In this document: positions 1 to 8,744 of the stretch, one piece after another
Position numbering within the stretch: position 1 is the stretch's first letter
Layout of the letters: each line of letters opens with the position of its first letter
Assembly (NCBI GenBank): GCA_030066455.1
Contig: JASJBQ010000036.1
Location: 1-29,425, forward strand
DNA: 29,425 bases
Direction: 5' to 3'
Origin: Desulfobacterales bacterium
GTDB lineage: Bacteria; Desulfobacterota; Desulfobacteria; Desulfobacterales; UBA5852
Translations under genes and position numbers: made by a program
The notes under the pieces: generated by a model
The model's input: only the letters and a program-made list of their open reading frames with translations
Told to the model about the DNA's origin: nothing
Databases searched by the model: none

Positions 1-1
1 C

Positions 2-3000
2 ACGCAGACGCTGACCTTTCCCGCGGACAACACCGATCCTCAGTACATCGACGTGGCGATTCTCACGGATTCGACCGTGGAGACGAGCGCCGAGACGTTC
101 AACGTCAATTTCACGAACCTGCAGGCCAGCGGTCGCGACGTCAGCATGCCGGCGGGTGCGGTGGGTACGATCAACGACAGCGACGGCACGGCGATGGTGT
201 CGATCGGTGACGCGACGGTGAATCCGGAAGGCGCTGCCAGCGACACGACTACGGCCTCGTTTCTGGTGACCATGGACAAGACTGTGGACCAGGATGTGGT
301 TGTGGCATTTTACACCTTGGACGATACGGCGTCATCCGGCAGCGACTATGTGGTCAACGGTACAACGACCACACCCTCGACGGTGACGATTCCAACGGGG
401 TCCACCACCGCGACCATTGCGATTACGGTCAAGGGCGATGATGTCGTGGAACTGCCCACGGAAACGTTCACAGTCAATCTGGCCGCCGCAAACTCCACTG
501 GCCGTGCCGTGGGGGTGGATTCAGGGAACGACGCCGGCACGGGCGCGATCACGGATGACGACGCGGCCGTCGTCAACATCGAATTGGCCGACCGGGACCA
601 GGACTCCCTCGACGAGGGCGATACCGCGCGTTTTACGGTCACATTGGTCGATGACATTGCGGATTATGGCAGTGTCGACGTGAGCTACCACTTCAATCAG
701 GGCGGTTCCGGCGGTGATACGGCGGTCTTTGGCGATGACTACACCGATGTCACCTCAGGTACGGTCACCCTGACCCAGGCCCAGAAGACCTTTGACGTCG
801 TTGTCGATATCACGGACGACGACTACGTAGAGCCTGACCAGCAATTCAGGCTCGATCTCACCGGTGTTACCACCAATGGTTTGTCCGATGTCAGCCTTGA
901 TGCCACGGCAGGTGCGGTCACCGCTATGGGGACGATCGTCCGCAACGACAGCACCGAGGTGAGCATCAGCGGGGACGCCACGGTCACCGAGGGTGCGGCG
1001 GCGTCGTATACCGTCACCCTCACCAATCCCATCGAGGGGGCCGGTGCGGGCCTCACCGTCGACTACCAGGCCACGGACGGTTCTGCCGTCGTGGCGTCCG
1101 ATTTGGACTTCACGGTGACGAGCGCGAATCCGGACAGCGTGACGATCAGTGAGGGCGACACAACCGCTGGCTTCAGCTACACCACCTATACCGATTCCTA
1201 TGTCGAGGCGGCCGAGGATTATAAAGTGGTCTTGACCGGCGCCGCCACCGGTAACAGCGAAGTGGACAGCCGCATCAGCATTTCCACCCCTGAGGCAACG
1301 ACCATCATCGATAACAACGACACGGCCGTTGTCAGCCTGTCCGGTCCGGTCACGGTGACCGAAGATCCCGTTACCGGAAACATGCTGCTGAACTTCACCA
1401 TTACATTGGACAGCACCCACGTCATGGGGGCCGGCCAGGTGACGGTCGACTATGCCACCGAAGAACTCACTGGCGGCAATCCGGCCTCCGCAGACGTTGA
1501 CTATATATCAGTTTCCGATTCAAAGACCTTCGAAGGCGGCGGCGTTGTCGTTCCCGGCAGCGGCGACCCTTTTCCGACCTGGGACTTCCAGGTCCAGGTC
1601 AAAAACGACCAGATCATCGAGCCCGATGAGCAGTTCCGGGTCTATATTACGCCGGGCGCCAACGCTTCCGCGGGAGCGACCACGGAAATAATCGTCACGA
1701 TCGTTGACAACGACTATTCCGTCAACACCACGGCGACCGCCGACGGCACGATCACGAGTTACGTCGACCATGTCGTGGATAGCGGAACGGATCTGACCCT
1801 CAACCTGGGCTGGGATTACGGCCTGCAGGCGCTCAACATCAACGGCACGGACGATAAAGGCAATGCAACGCGCTTCAACCTCCTTAGCGGGGGGATCGGT
1901 ACCTCCGGTCCGGAGGCGAGCACCGGCACCCCGGGTACCGCGACCTACACCTTGACGGTTACCGAGAATACCACGGTGGAGGCCGTCTACCGTCATCTGA
2001 TCGGCTATACCATCGGCGACAACGGTTCGGTGGAGGTGCCCGGTATCACCCCGTCCGTTTCGGGATCTGCCAGCGGCAGCATCGTCGTGGACCACCTCAG
2101 CACCCCGACGTTCGCTTCCATCGTGGGCGATTCGAACCCCACCAGCGGCATCCAGTACTGCGTCAAGGAAGTGGTTGCCGGCGGTGTCTCGCAGGGTTCC
2201 CCGCCCTCCTACGCCTTTCCGCCCGTGGAAGATTCGAGCGATTTTAACGTCACCTTCCGCGACAACAAACTCGTTGTCACGATCGGTCCGGCCGTCATTA
2301 TCGCGGATATGACCGATGACTCGCGGCGCGGCCAGTGGAAGCTCCTGGACCAGACCGGCACCCCCTTGAGCGGCTGGCTGGAAAGCGGCGACGCTCTGGG
2401 CATCCAATGCAACGTGACCGGCTACAAGATCGTCTTCAAGGACGTTCCCGGGTGGACCACGCCGAACAGCGCGGATTTCACCATTGATCCGTCGTCGACG
2501 AGCAATCCCACCTACCATGCCAACTACCAGGCCACGAGTTACGTTGTCACCATTCTCCAGGACCATGAGCTTGCCGGCCAGGATATGACCGCGTACAGCT
2601 ATACCCTCGAGCCCCCCGGCGAGAACGCCGGCGATGGCAACTACATCTTCCAGACGGGGGATGTCGTACAGATTACGGGCCACCCCGCCGGAGACGACGA
2701 AGTCGACAGCTGGCAAGGCGTCGACAGTGCCGGTGATGGCTACGCCGAGATCACGGTCAATGCCGAGAGAACGGTGAAGATCATCTACGGTCGGCCGTCG
2801 GCGGATAACGACCTCGACGGCTTCGATGTCGACGTGGACTGCAACGACAACAACCGGGATATTTATCCCGGGGCGCCCGAGCCGTGTACCGCGACGATTG
2901 ACATGAACTGCGACGGTATGCTGATTGCCTGTACCGAGGGCGATGAAGATCAGGACGGGGACGGCTATACACCCAACCAGGGGGACTGCCATGACACCAA

Positions 3001-6000
3001 CGCCAACCTCCCTGCGGGATATCTCCCCGAAGACATCCATCCCGGGGCCTTTGACATCCCCGGCGACGGCATCGACCAGGACTGCTACGGCGGTGACCGT
3101 GACCGTCAGGTGTCGGAACTGACGTGTGTGCCCATTGCCGAAATGCCCCTGGAAACCCAGGTGGCCGCGGCTCCGCCGTTGATCATGTTTCTGCTGGACG
3201 ATTCCGGTTCGATGGATTTCGACTCCATCATTTCCGGCTCGGAGGGTCGTTTTACGCCGCCGGGCAGCATGGCCCGCAGCTACATGTTCTACGACCGTAT
3301 CTACAGCCAGCCGCTGAACCAGATTGTCAGCATCGACAACGTCTACAAGGGCTCCAGAAACGGCGATCGGTATATGACGGAAACCGAGCGGCGCTATTGG
3401 CAATCCCAGTGGGCGCAGGTAAACAAGCTGTATTTCGACCCGCATATCGATTACACGCCCTGGGCCCGCTGGGACAAGGTGATTCTGGGCAGCGCCACGG
3501 CCGATATCGAAAATCCGGCCAATGCCGACCCGGATCAGCCCCGGCAGAATCCGTACAAGGCGCCGACCCTGCACATGGATACCACCTATTTTTCGGTGGG
3601 GGCCACGGTGCCGTCCGACCGCTATGTCCGGTTGACCTCCAACCAGTCCAGGTCGGGCGGGTATGACAACTGGACCATGGCCGACGCCGTCCTGCTGCGC
3701 CCGACCTCGGGTGGGGCGCCGATCTTCCTGGACGACAGCATCGGCGATCTCCGCGGTGGTACAGCCGGCTGGTTCGAGAAAACGACCACCCGCTGGGGGG
3801 TCCGCGAAGACGAGGACGCCTACGGCGAATCGGCACGGTCCGTGAACCGATCCGGTGAATCTGCCGTCTGGCACCTGAACGTGCCCTCATCGGGTTCCTA
3901 CTGGGTCTACGCCTGGGTGCCGAGCCGCGGCGAATTGGCGACCAATGTCACGTATCGCGTGAAGTACGGACCGAATGGCGGTGATTACCGCGACGTAGTC
4001 CGCAACCAGAGCCAAAACGCGGCCCAGGATTATGAGCGGGATGACTATGAAAGCGGCGATTACAGCGAATGGATGCGGATCGACGGCCCCAACGCCAATG
4101 ACAGCTTTACGTTTACGGCCAACCCCGTCCAGCGCATCGACGTGCCGATCGCCCATTATTTCACCCTCAACGACATGGACGACAATGGTATTCAGGATCT
4201 GGGCGAAGACGTCTATCTTGTCACCGTCACCGGCGGTAGCCTCGCCTACTACCGTGTGGAAGACGCCAACGGCAACAAACGCGTGGACGACGGGGAACTC
4301 GTCGCGACCGCGGTGAGTTCCGTTCCCGTGCGCGTAAAGACCGACCGGAACGGCAACGAATTGAAGTACAGCCAGGTGCGTCAGAATTTTGCCAACTGGT
4401 TCTCCTTCTACCGCCGCCGGGAACTCACGGCCAAGGCCGCCGTCAGCCAGGTGATCCACCAGATCGAAGAGGTCAAGCTCGGTATGGCTGTGCTCAATCA
4501 GCGCAGCAACAGCAGCTACAGGAAAGGCGTGCTGCCCGTCAAGCTGGACGGCAGCCCGCCTGAGGACAAGACCGAAGAACTCCTCCTCGATCTCTTCAAG
4601 CTCGACTCCAACGGGGGCACGCCGCTGCGGCGGGGGCTCCAGGATATCGGCCAGTACTTCGACACCCGCAAGACTTCGGGGACCGGGAGCAGCGGTGAAT
4701 ACCTGCCCTCCACGCCGCCCTGGGCGAGCGAACCCGATGGCGGCGCCTGCCAGCGGGCCTTCGTGATTGCCATGACCGACGGTTATTACAACGGCTCCAA
4801 TTCCTCCGTGCAGGGAGACCTGTACAGGTTGAATGCGGACAGTGACGGACTGGACCGCGACGGTAATATCTCCAAGTTCGACGGCGGCGTCTTTGCCGGC
4901 GACAACTCGACCGTGCGGGTCAGCCGAAACCCCGACGTATACGAGACCCGCGCGACCCTGGCGGACATCGCCATGTATTACTATGAAAACGATCTGAACG
5001 AGAGCGCGCAGAACTGGGTGCCCAAGCACAACTACGACACGGCCACCCATCAGCATCTCGTGACCTACGGCGTGGCCTTCGGCGTCACCGGGCAGTATTC
5101 ACCGGAAGACTACAGCAACTGCCTGCCCAAATGCGACCCGGACGATACAGCCAACTGCGCCGATCCGATCTGCCCGCCGTCCTTACCGACGGACACGGTG
5201 CAGTCGTCGTTGCCCTGGCCGGCGCCGACCAGCCAGGCAAGAAAAATCGACGACCTCTATCACGCCAGCGTCAACGGCCGCGGGCAGTTTTTCACGGCCG
5301 ACAACCCCGAGAAGCTGGTGGGGGCCCTGACGGCCGTGGCCCAGAGCATCAAGAACTCGACGGCCACCGGTTCTTCGGTATCGGTCAACACGCAGCAATT
5401 GCGCAGCGACACCTCGCTCTACCAGGCGACCTATCTGCCGCGCAACTGGACCGGCGACGTCGTGGCCAAACCGATCGATCCGGTCACCGGCCTGATCGTT
5501 CAGGACACGCTGCCCGACGATTCCCAGACGGACCGTGTGGACTGGTCGGCCGCCGACCAACTCGATGGCATGAGCTGGTTGAGCCGCAAGATCATTACCT
5601 ACGACAACGTCAACGGCGTTGGGGTGAGTTTCGCGCACAACAACCTCTCTAGTGACCAGCAGCAATTGCTCTCGACGGTTGATAGCGAACGCGTCAGTCT
5701 GATCAATTTCCTCCGGGGGGACAAGTCCCAGGAAGGCGCGCTTTTCAGGACGCGCGACAGCCTGATGGGCGATGTGGTACATGCCTCCCCGATTCCCTAC
5801 CGCTGGGATCAAGACAGCGACGGGGTGGTTTTCGTGGGGGCCAACGACGGGATGCTCCATGTGCTGCGGGAGGACACCGGGGATGAACTGTTCAGCTACA
5901 TCCCCAACCTCGTGTTCGCCAATCTGAAATCCCTCGCGGACGACCCCTACGTCCATAAATACTACGTGGACAATGAACCCTTCATCTCCACTCTGGGGTC

Positions 6001-7729
6001 AACGGGGCCGACCCTGCTGATCGGCGGACTCGGCCGAGGGGGACGCGGTTACTATTGTCTGGATATCAGTGCGTTCTCCGACGCGGGTTTCGATATCAAT
6101 ACCTTCAATGCCGAGGACAACGCGGCCGCCCTGGTCAAATGGGAATACCCCCAGACCAAGTCCAACCCGGAGAATGTGCCCACCGATCCGATCGACGACG
6201 ATATGGGATTCAGCTTCAGTCAGGCCTACATCGTCAAGTCGAACGCCGGTTGGGTGGCGATATGGGGCAACGGCTATGACAGCAAGAGCGGCAAGGCAGT
6301 GCTTTACGTCCAACCGCTCAACAGCGACGGCACGCGCCAAGCGCCCTACAACGGCACCAACCCGCCATTGAAAATTGACACGCTGGCCGGCAGCGCCACG
6401 GACTGCAACGGTCTATCCACGCCGGCGCTGGTGGACGTGGACCTTGATGGCTTCGTGGACTACGCCTACGCTGGCGACCTCCACGGCAACCTGTGGAAAT
6501 TCGATCTGTCGAGCGGTAATTACAGTCAGTGGGACGTGGCCTATTTTGATGGAGCCCTTCCTAAACCGCTGTTCCAGGCTCGCAATATGATCACCGCGCC
6601 TGCGGACACCGGCGACGCCGGATTCCGTCAACCCATCACAACCCGGCCGGACGTCATGCGCCATTGCCTGTCGGGTCGCGACGGCTACATCGTGATCTTC
6701 GGCACGGGGCGTTTCTTGAGCTTGAGCGACTATGCCGATGGGGCCGCCATCCAGAGTATCTATGGCATCTGGGATTGGGCCGATGAATGGAGCAATTTGC
6801 CGAATCCGCCCTACAGCGACACCACGATTACAAATCCCATCGACAAGTACATGGGGTATTACACCAAGAGTCGTGGTTTGAAAAATTTGATCAACAATCC
6901 TTCCATGCCGGGCACGGATCAAACCCTCTACAGTTTTGATCTTACCGCCTCCAACTACGGGGATCAGGTCTCGATCGATGGAGAAGTCTTTACCCACGGC
7001 AACCCGACTGACCCCGCCAACAATATCTTTCTGGGCGCTGCGGGGCTGGCCAAGTGCATCAACGATCCGGTTCACGGGTTAAGTGATGTGAGTGCCGAAA
7101 CCTCGTTCGATACGGTTGTCGTCCGCACCGTACCGCCGGGGGGCAGCATCACTTACGGCGCTACGGGCGGTATCTCGGTCGAAGAGCAAGAAGTCAATGC
7201 GACCTTGCTGAACCAGGTTGCAACCTACCATAATTCGCAATACATCATCATCAGCAACAACCCCATCGACTGGTTCAGCGCGGACTACCGTCAGGAATCC
7301 GGGATTCACGTCGGTTGGAGTTTTGACCTGCCCGCCAATGGCGAGCGTTTGGTTAACGACGTGATGATTCGTGACGGGATCGCCTACATCGTTCCGATCA
7401 TACCGTCTGAATCGCCCTGTAAGGCCGGCGGGGATTCGATCATCTACGCGGTGTCGGCCTGCAACGGTGGTGGCGGGCTTACCGTATTCGATATTGACGG
7501 TGACCAGCGGGTGAACGACAGTGATCTCATCAATATCGGTACCGCCGATAATCCTGTATGGGTGGCACCGGACGGCCTGAAGAAATCAGGGATCTGGTAT
7601 ACCCCGGCGGTTCTTTCGATCCCGGGCAGCGGTATGGATGTCCTCTACTTCAGTACTTCCGGCGGCACCGTTGAATCGGAATTTACGACCGGCGAGAAAT
7701 TGGGATTCTATTACTGGCGGACATGGTAG
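2..7729 (+). CDS. pilY1: PilY1-like giant tip adhesin, 5' end outside window
   Basis: The frame is open from the window edge, so the start and any signal peptide lie upstream; about 2575 residues are visible. Domains in order: one partial and four complete Calx-beta-like repeats (to about nt 1715), each closing with a G-T-I-x-x-N/D-D type motif; three Gly/Thr-rich beta repeats (about 1716-2800); two MopE-like D-x-D-x-D-G metal motifs with Cys pairs (about 2800-3110); a VWA fold with DDSGSM at 3197-3214, GGTPL near 4613 and MTDG near 4773, which supply the MIDAS residues; a golvesin-like beta insertion inside that VWA (about 3580-4120); and a PilC/PilY1 beta-propeller (about 5370-7729). The propeller has the Ca-loop DVDLDGFVD at 6434. 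PilY1 proteins sit at type IV pilus tips and act in adhesion and pilus extension. Minor pilin genes would be expected just upstream. The family call rests on the propeller and is firm; the ligand is unknown. Confidence 0.9.
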   Translation, partial: TQTLTFPADNTDPQYIDVAILTDSTVETSAETFNVNFTNLQASGRDVSMPAGAVGTINDSDGTAMVSIGDATVNPEGAASDTTTASFLVTMDKTVDQDVVVAFYTLDDTASSGSDYVVNGTTTTPSTVTIPTGSTTATIAITVKGDDVVELPTETFTVNLAAANSTGRAVGVDSGNDAGTGAITDDDAAVVNIELADRDQDSLDEGDTARFTVTLVDDIADYGSVDVSYHFNQGGSGGDTAVFGDDYTDVTSGTVTLTQAQKTFDVVVDITDDDYVEPDQQFRLDLTGVTTNGLSDVSLDATAGAVTAMGTIVRNDSTEVSISGDATVTEGAAASYTVTLTNPIEGAGAGLTVDYQATDGSAVVASDLDFTVTSANPDSVTISEGDTTAGFSYTTYTDSYVEAAEDYKVVLTGAATGNSEVDSRISISTPEATTIIDNNDTAVVSLSGPVTVTEDPVTGNMLLNFTITLDSTHVMGAGQVTVDYATEELTGGNPASADVDYISVSDSKTFEGGGVVVPGSGDPFPTWDFQVQVKNDQIIEPDEQFRVYITPGANASAGATTEIIVTIVDNDYSVNTTATADGTITSYVDHVVDSGTDLTLNLGWDYGLQALNINGTDDKGNATRFNLLSGGIGTSGPEASTGTPGTATYTLTVTENTTVEAVYRHLIGYTIGDNGSVEVPGITPSVSGSASGSIVVDHLSTPTFASIVGDSNPTSGIQYCVKEVVAGGVSQGSPPSYAFPPVEDSSDFNVTFRDNKLVVTIGPAVIIADMTDDSRRGQWKLLDQTGTPLSGWLESGDALGIQCNVTGYKIVFKDVPGWTTPNSADFTIDPSSTSNPTYHANYQATSYVVTILQDHELAGQDMTAYSYTLEPPGENAGDGNYIFQTGDVVQITGHPAGDDEVDSWQGVDSAGDGYAEITVNAERTVKIIYGRPSADNDLDGFDVDVDCNDNNRDIYPGAPEPCTATIDMNCDGMLIACTEGDEDQDGDGYTPNQGDCHDTNANLPAGYLPEDIHPGAFDIPGDGIDQDCYGGDRDRQVSELTCVPIAEMPLETQVAAAPPLIMFLLDDSGSMDFDSIISGSEGRFTPPGSMARSYMFYDRIYSQPLNQIVSIDNVYKGSRNGDRYMTETERRYWQSQWAQVNKLYFDPHIDYTPWARWDKVILGSATADIENPANADPDQPRQNPYKAPTLHMDTTYFSVGATVPSDRYVRLTSNQSRSGGYDNWTMADAVLLRPTSGGAPIFLDDSIGDLRGGTAGWFEKTTTRWGVREDEDAYGESARSVNRSGESAVWHLNVPSSGSYWVYAWVPSRGELATNVTYRVKYGPNGGDYRDVVRNQSQNAAQDYERDDYESGDYSEWMRIDGPNANDSFTFTANPVQRIDVPIAHYFTLNDMDDNGIQDLGEDVYLVTVTGGSLAYYRVEDANGNKRVDDGELVATAVSSVPVRVKTDRNGNELKYSQVRQNFANWFSFYRRRELTAKAAVSQVIHQIEEVKLGMAVLNQRSNSSYRKGVLPVKLDGSPPEDKTEELLLDLFKLDSNGGTPLRRGLQDIGQYFDTRKTSGTGSSGEYLPSTPPWASEPDGGACQRAFVIAMTDGYYNGSNSSVQGDLYRLNADSDGLDRDGNISKFDGGVFAGDNSTVRVSRNPDVYETRATLADIAMYYYENDLNESAQNWVPKHNYDTATHQHLVTYGVAFGVTGQYSPEDYSNCLPKCDPDDTANCADPICPPSLPTDTVQSSLPWPAPTSQARKIDDLYHASVNGRGQFFTADNPEKLVGALTAVAQSIKNSTATGSSVSVNTQQLRSDTSLYQATYLPRNWTGDVVAKPIDPVTGLIVQDTLPDDSQTDRVDWSAADQLDGMSWLSRKIITYDNVNGVGVSFAHNNLSSDQQQLLSTVDSERVSLINFLRGDKSQEGALFRTRDSLMGDVVHASPIPYRWDQDSDGVVFVGANDGMLHVLREDTGDELFSYIPNLVFANLKSLADDPYVHKYYVDNEPFISTLGSTGPTLLIGGLGRGGRGYYCLDISAFSDAGFDINTFNAEDNAAALVKWEYPQTKSNPENVPTDPIDDDMGFSFSQAYIVKSNAGWVAIWGNGYDSKSGKAVLYVQPLNSDGTRQAPYNGTNPPLKIDTLAGSATDCNGLSTPALVDVDLDGFVDYAYAGDLHGNLWKFDLSSGNYSQWDVAYFDGALPKPLFQARNMITAPADTGDAGFRQPITTRPDVMRHCLSGRDGYIVIFGTGRFLSLSDYADGAAIQSIYGIWDWADEWSNLPNPPYSDTTITNPIDKYMGYYTKSRGLKNLINNPSMPGTDQTLYSFDLTASNYGDQVSIDGEVFTHGNPTDPANNIFLGAAGLAKCINDPVHGLSDVSAETSFDTVVVRTVPPGGSITYGATGGISVEEQEVNATLLNQVATYHNSQYIIISNNPIDWFSADYRQESGIHVGWSFDLPANGERLVNDVMIRDGIAYIVPIIPSESPCKAGGDSIIYAVSACNGGGGLTVFDIDGDQRVNDSDLINIGTADNPVWVAPDGLKKSGIWYTPAVLSIPGSGMDVLYFSTSGGTVESEFTTGEKLGFYYWRTW

Positions 7730-7753
7730 GTCCAATAAAGGAGAAAGGGCATC

Positions 7754-8044
7754 ATGCGCAAGACAGCGTTAATATTAATAATGTTGACTCTATGGGGGAT
7801 ATCCGCTAACGTGATGGTCCAGGAGGTCAGGGCAGAGGACGGCGAGGTCATCGATGCGATCGAGAGTACGACTGAAATCGTGATCGGCGATGTGACCTAT
7901 CGTATCAACCCGGATGCCGATTTCCTTGCCTCCGATGGCGACACGCTCATCGAATTTAGGGATTTTAAAGAAGGCGATGCGGTGGAGATGACGTTGAACC
8001 ACAGCGGTGAGATTATCGAACTTATCAAAAGCACGGGGCGATAA
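7754..8044 (+). CDS. PilY2-like small exported protein
   Basis: A 96-residue protein with an N-terminal signal peptide: MRK, a hydrophobic stretch to about residue 22, and a cleavage-like VRAED. The mature part reads as a small beta domain (EIVIGDVTYRINPDADF, then FRDFKEGDAVEMTL and GEIIELIKS). This resembles the pattern of PilY2 and similar small OB-like proteins found after pilY1 in other bacteria. It starts 25 nt after the pilY1-like stop behind a good AAAGGAG ribosome site, so co-translation with pilY1 is likely. The exported small beta protein is seen directly. The PilY2 link is inferred from position, size and pattern, not from an alignment. The role of PilY2 itself is poorly defined beyond pilus biogenesis. 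Confidence 0.6.
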   Translation: MRKTALILIMLTLWGISANVMVQEVRAEDGEVIDAIESTTEIVIGDVTYRINPDADFLASDGDTLIEFRDFKEGDAVEMTLNHSGEIIELIKSTGR

Positions 8045-8047
8045 AGC

Positions 8048-8602
8048 ATGCGGTATGTGTTGCTGGTGGCAGTGATGGTTGGTCTTGCGGTCACCGGGTC
8101 ATTGGTTGAGGCGGAGATGTATAAATACCGCGATGCCCAGGGAAATGTACGCTACACGGACAACTTGGCCCAGATCCCTGAAGACCAGCGGCCCCAAGCG
8201 TTAACCATGGAGACCGTCGAATCGGTTGATACCACCGCGGATGAAGACCCAAACGCTAATCCAGCGGATACGAACGATCCAGGCGATTCCCAAGGATCAG
8301 ATGAGGTGGTCGTCGATGACGAGACCATTGCCGCCTTAAACGCTCGAAAGAAAGAACTGGACGATGAATTTTCGGGTTTGATGGCCGAAAAATATGCGCT
8401 TTTACAAGAGAAGCAAAAACTGGATGGTTTGGCCGGACGCGATGTCGAGGCCCGACAGGCATACGAAGGTAAAGTGACCGATCTGAACCATCGCATTGCC
8501 GACTACGCCACCAGGCGTGATGCTTTTCAAAAAGAGGTTGACCGGGTCAAACAGACGCTCGAGCAAACGCCCCCTGGGGTCGATGGAGAAACGCAAAATT
8601 AG
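8048..8602 (+). CDS. DUF4124-domain exported coiled-coil protein
   Basis: A 184-residue protein. Residues 1-23 form a signal peptide ending near VEA-EM. Next comes the DUF4124 signature MYKYRDAQGNVRYTDN (about residues 24-39), then an acidic low-complexity linker (DTTADEDPNANPADTNDPGD), then a charged helix rich in E, K, Q and L (about 90-170) that should form a coiled coil. DUF4124 is a short envelope-associated domain of unknown function, common in proteobacterial exported proteins. The ATG lies 3 nt after the stop of the PilY2-like gene, so the two are almost certainly translated from one message and may serve the same envelope or pilus machinery. The molecular role is not known. Confidence 0.75.
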   Translation: MRYVLLVAVMVGLAVTGSLVEAEMYKYRDAQGNVRYTDNLAQIPEDQRPQALTMETVESVDTTADEDPNANPADTNDPGDSQGSDEVVVDDETIAALNARKKELDDEFSGLMAEKYALLQEKQKLDGLAGRDVEARQAYEGKVTDLNHRIADYATRRDAFQKEVDRVKQTLEQTPPGVDGETQN

Positions 8603-8744
8603 GGCCCCGAGGCCCTTGGTCCGAATAGCAGCGCCCAGACCTTTCGCCGCTTTCGCAAGGCGCTATCGCCGGGAGAAAGCAAAGAGATCTTTAAAGGGCG
8701 ATCACACCCTAACGTCAGAAGGTTGAAAACCACCGCTTCGGCTT

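Noticed and set aside
1520..3874. 784-residue open frame on the minus strand
   Set aside because: It lies entirely opposite the PilY1-like gene, whose translated domains are recognisable. The minus product has no family features, and high GC readily opens opposite frames.
8601..8616. AGGGCC/GGCCCT hairpin at the DUF4124 stop codon as a terminator
   Set aside because: The stem is only 6 bp and no T-run follows, so termination there is not supported.
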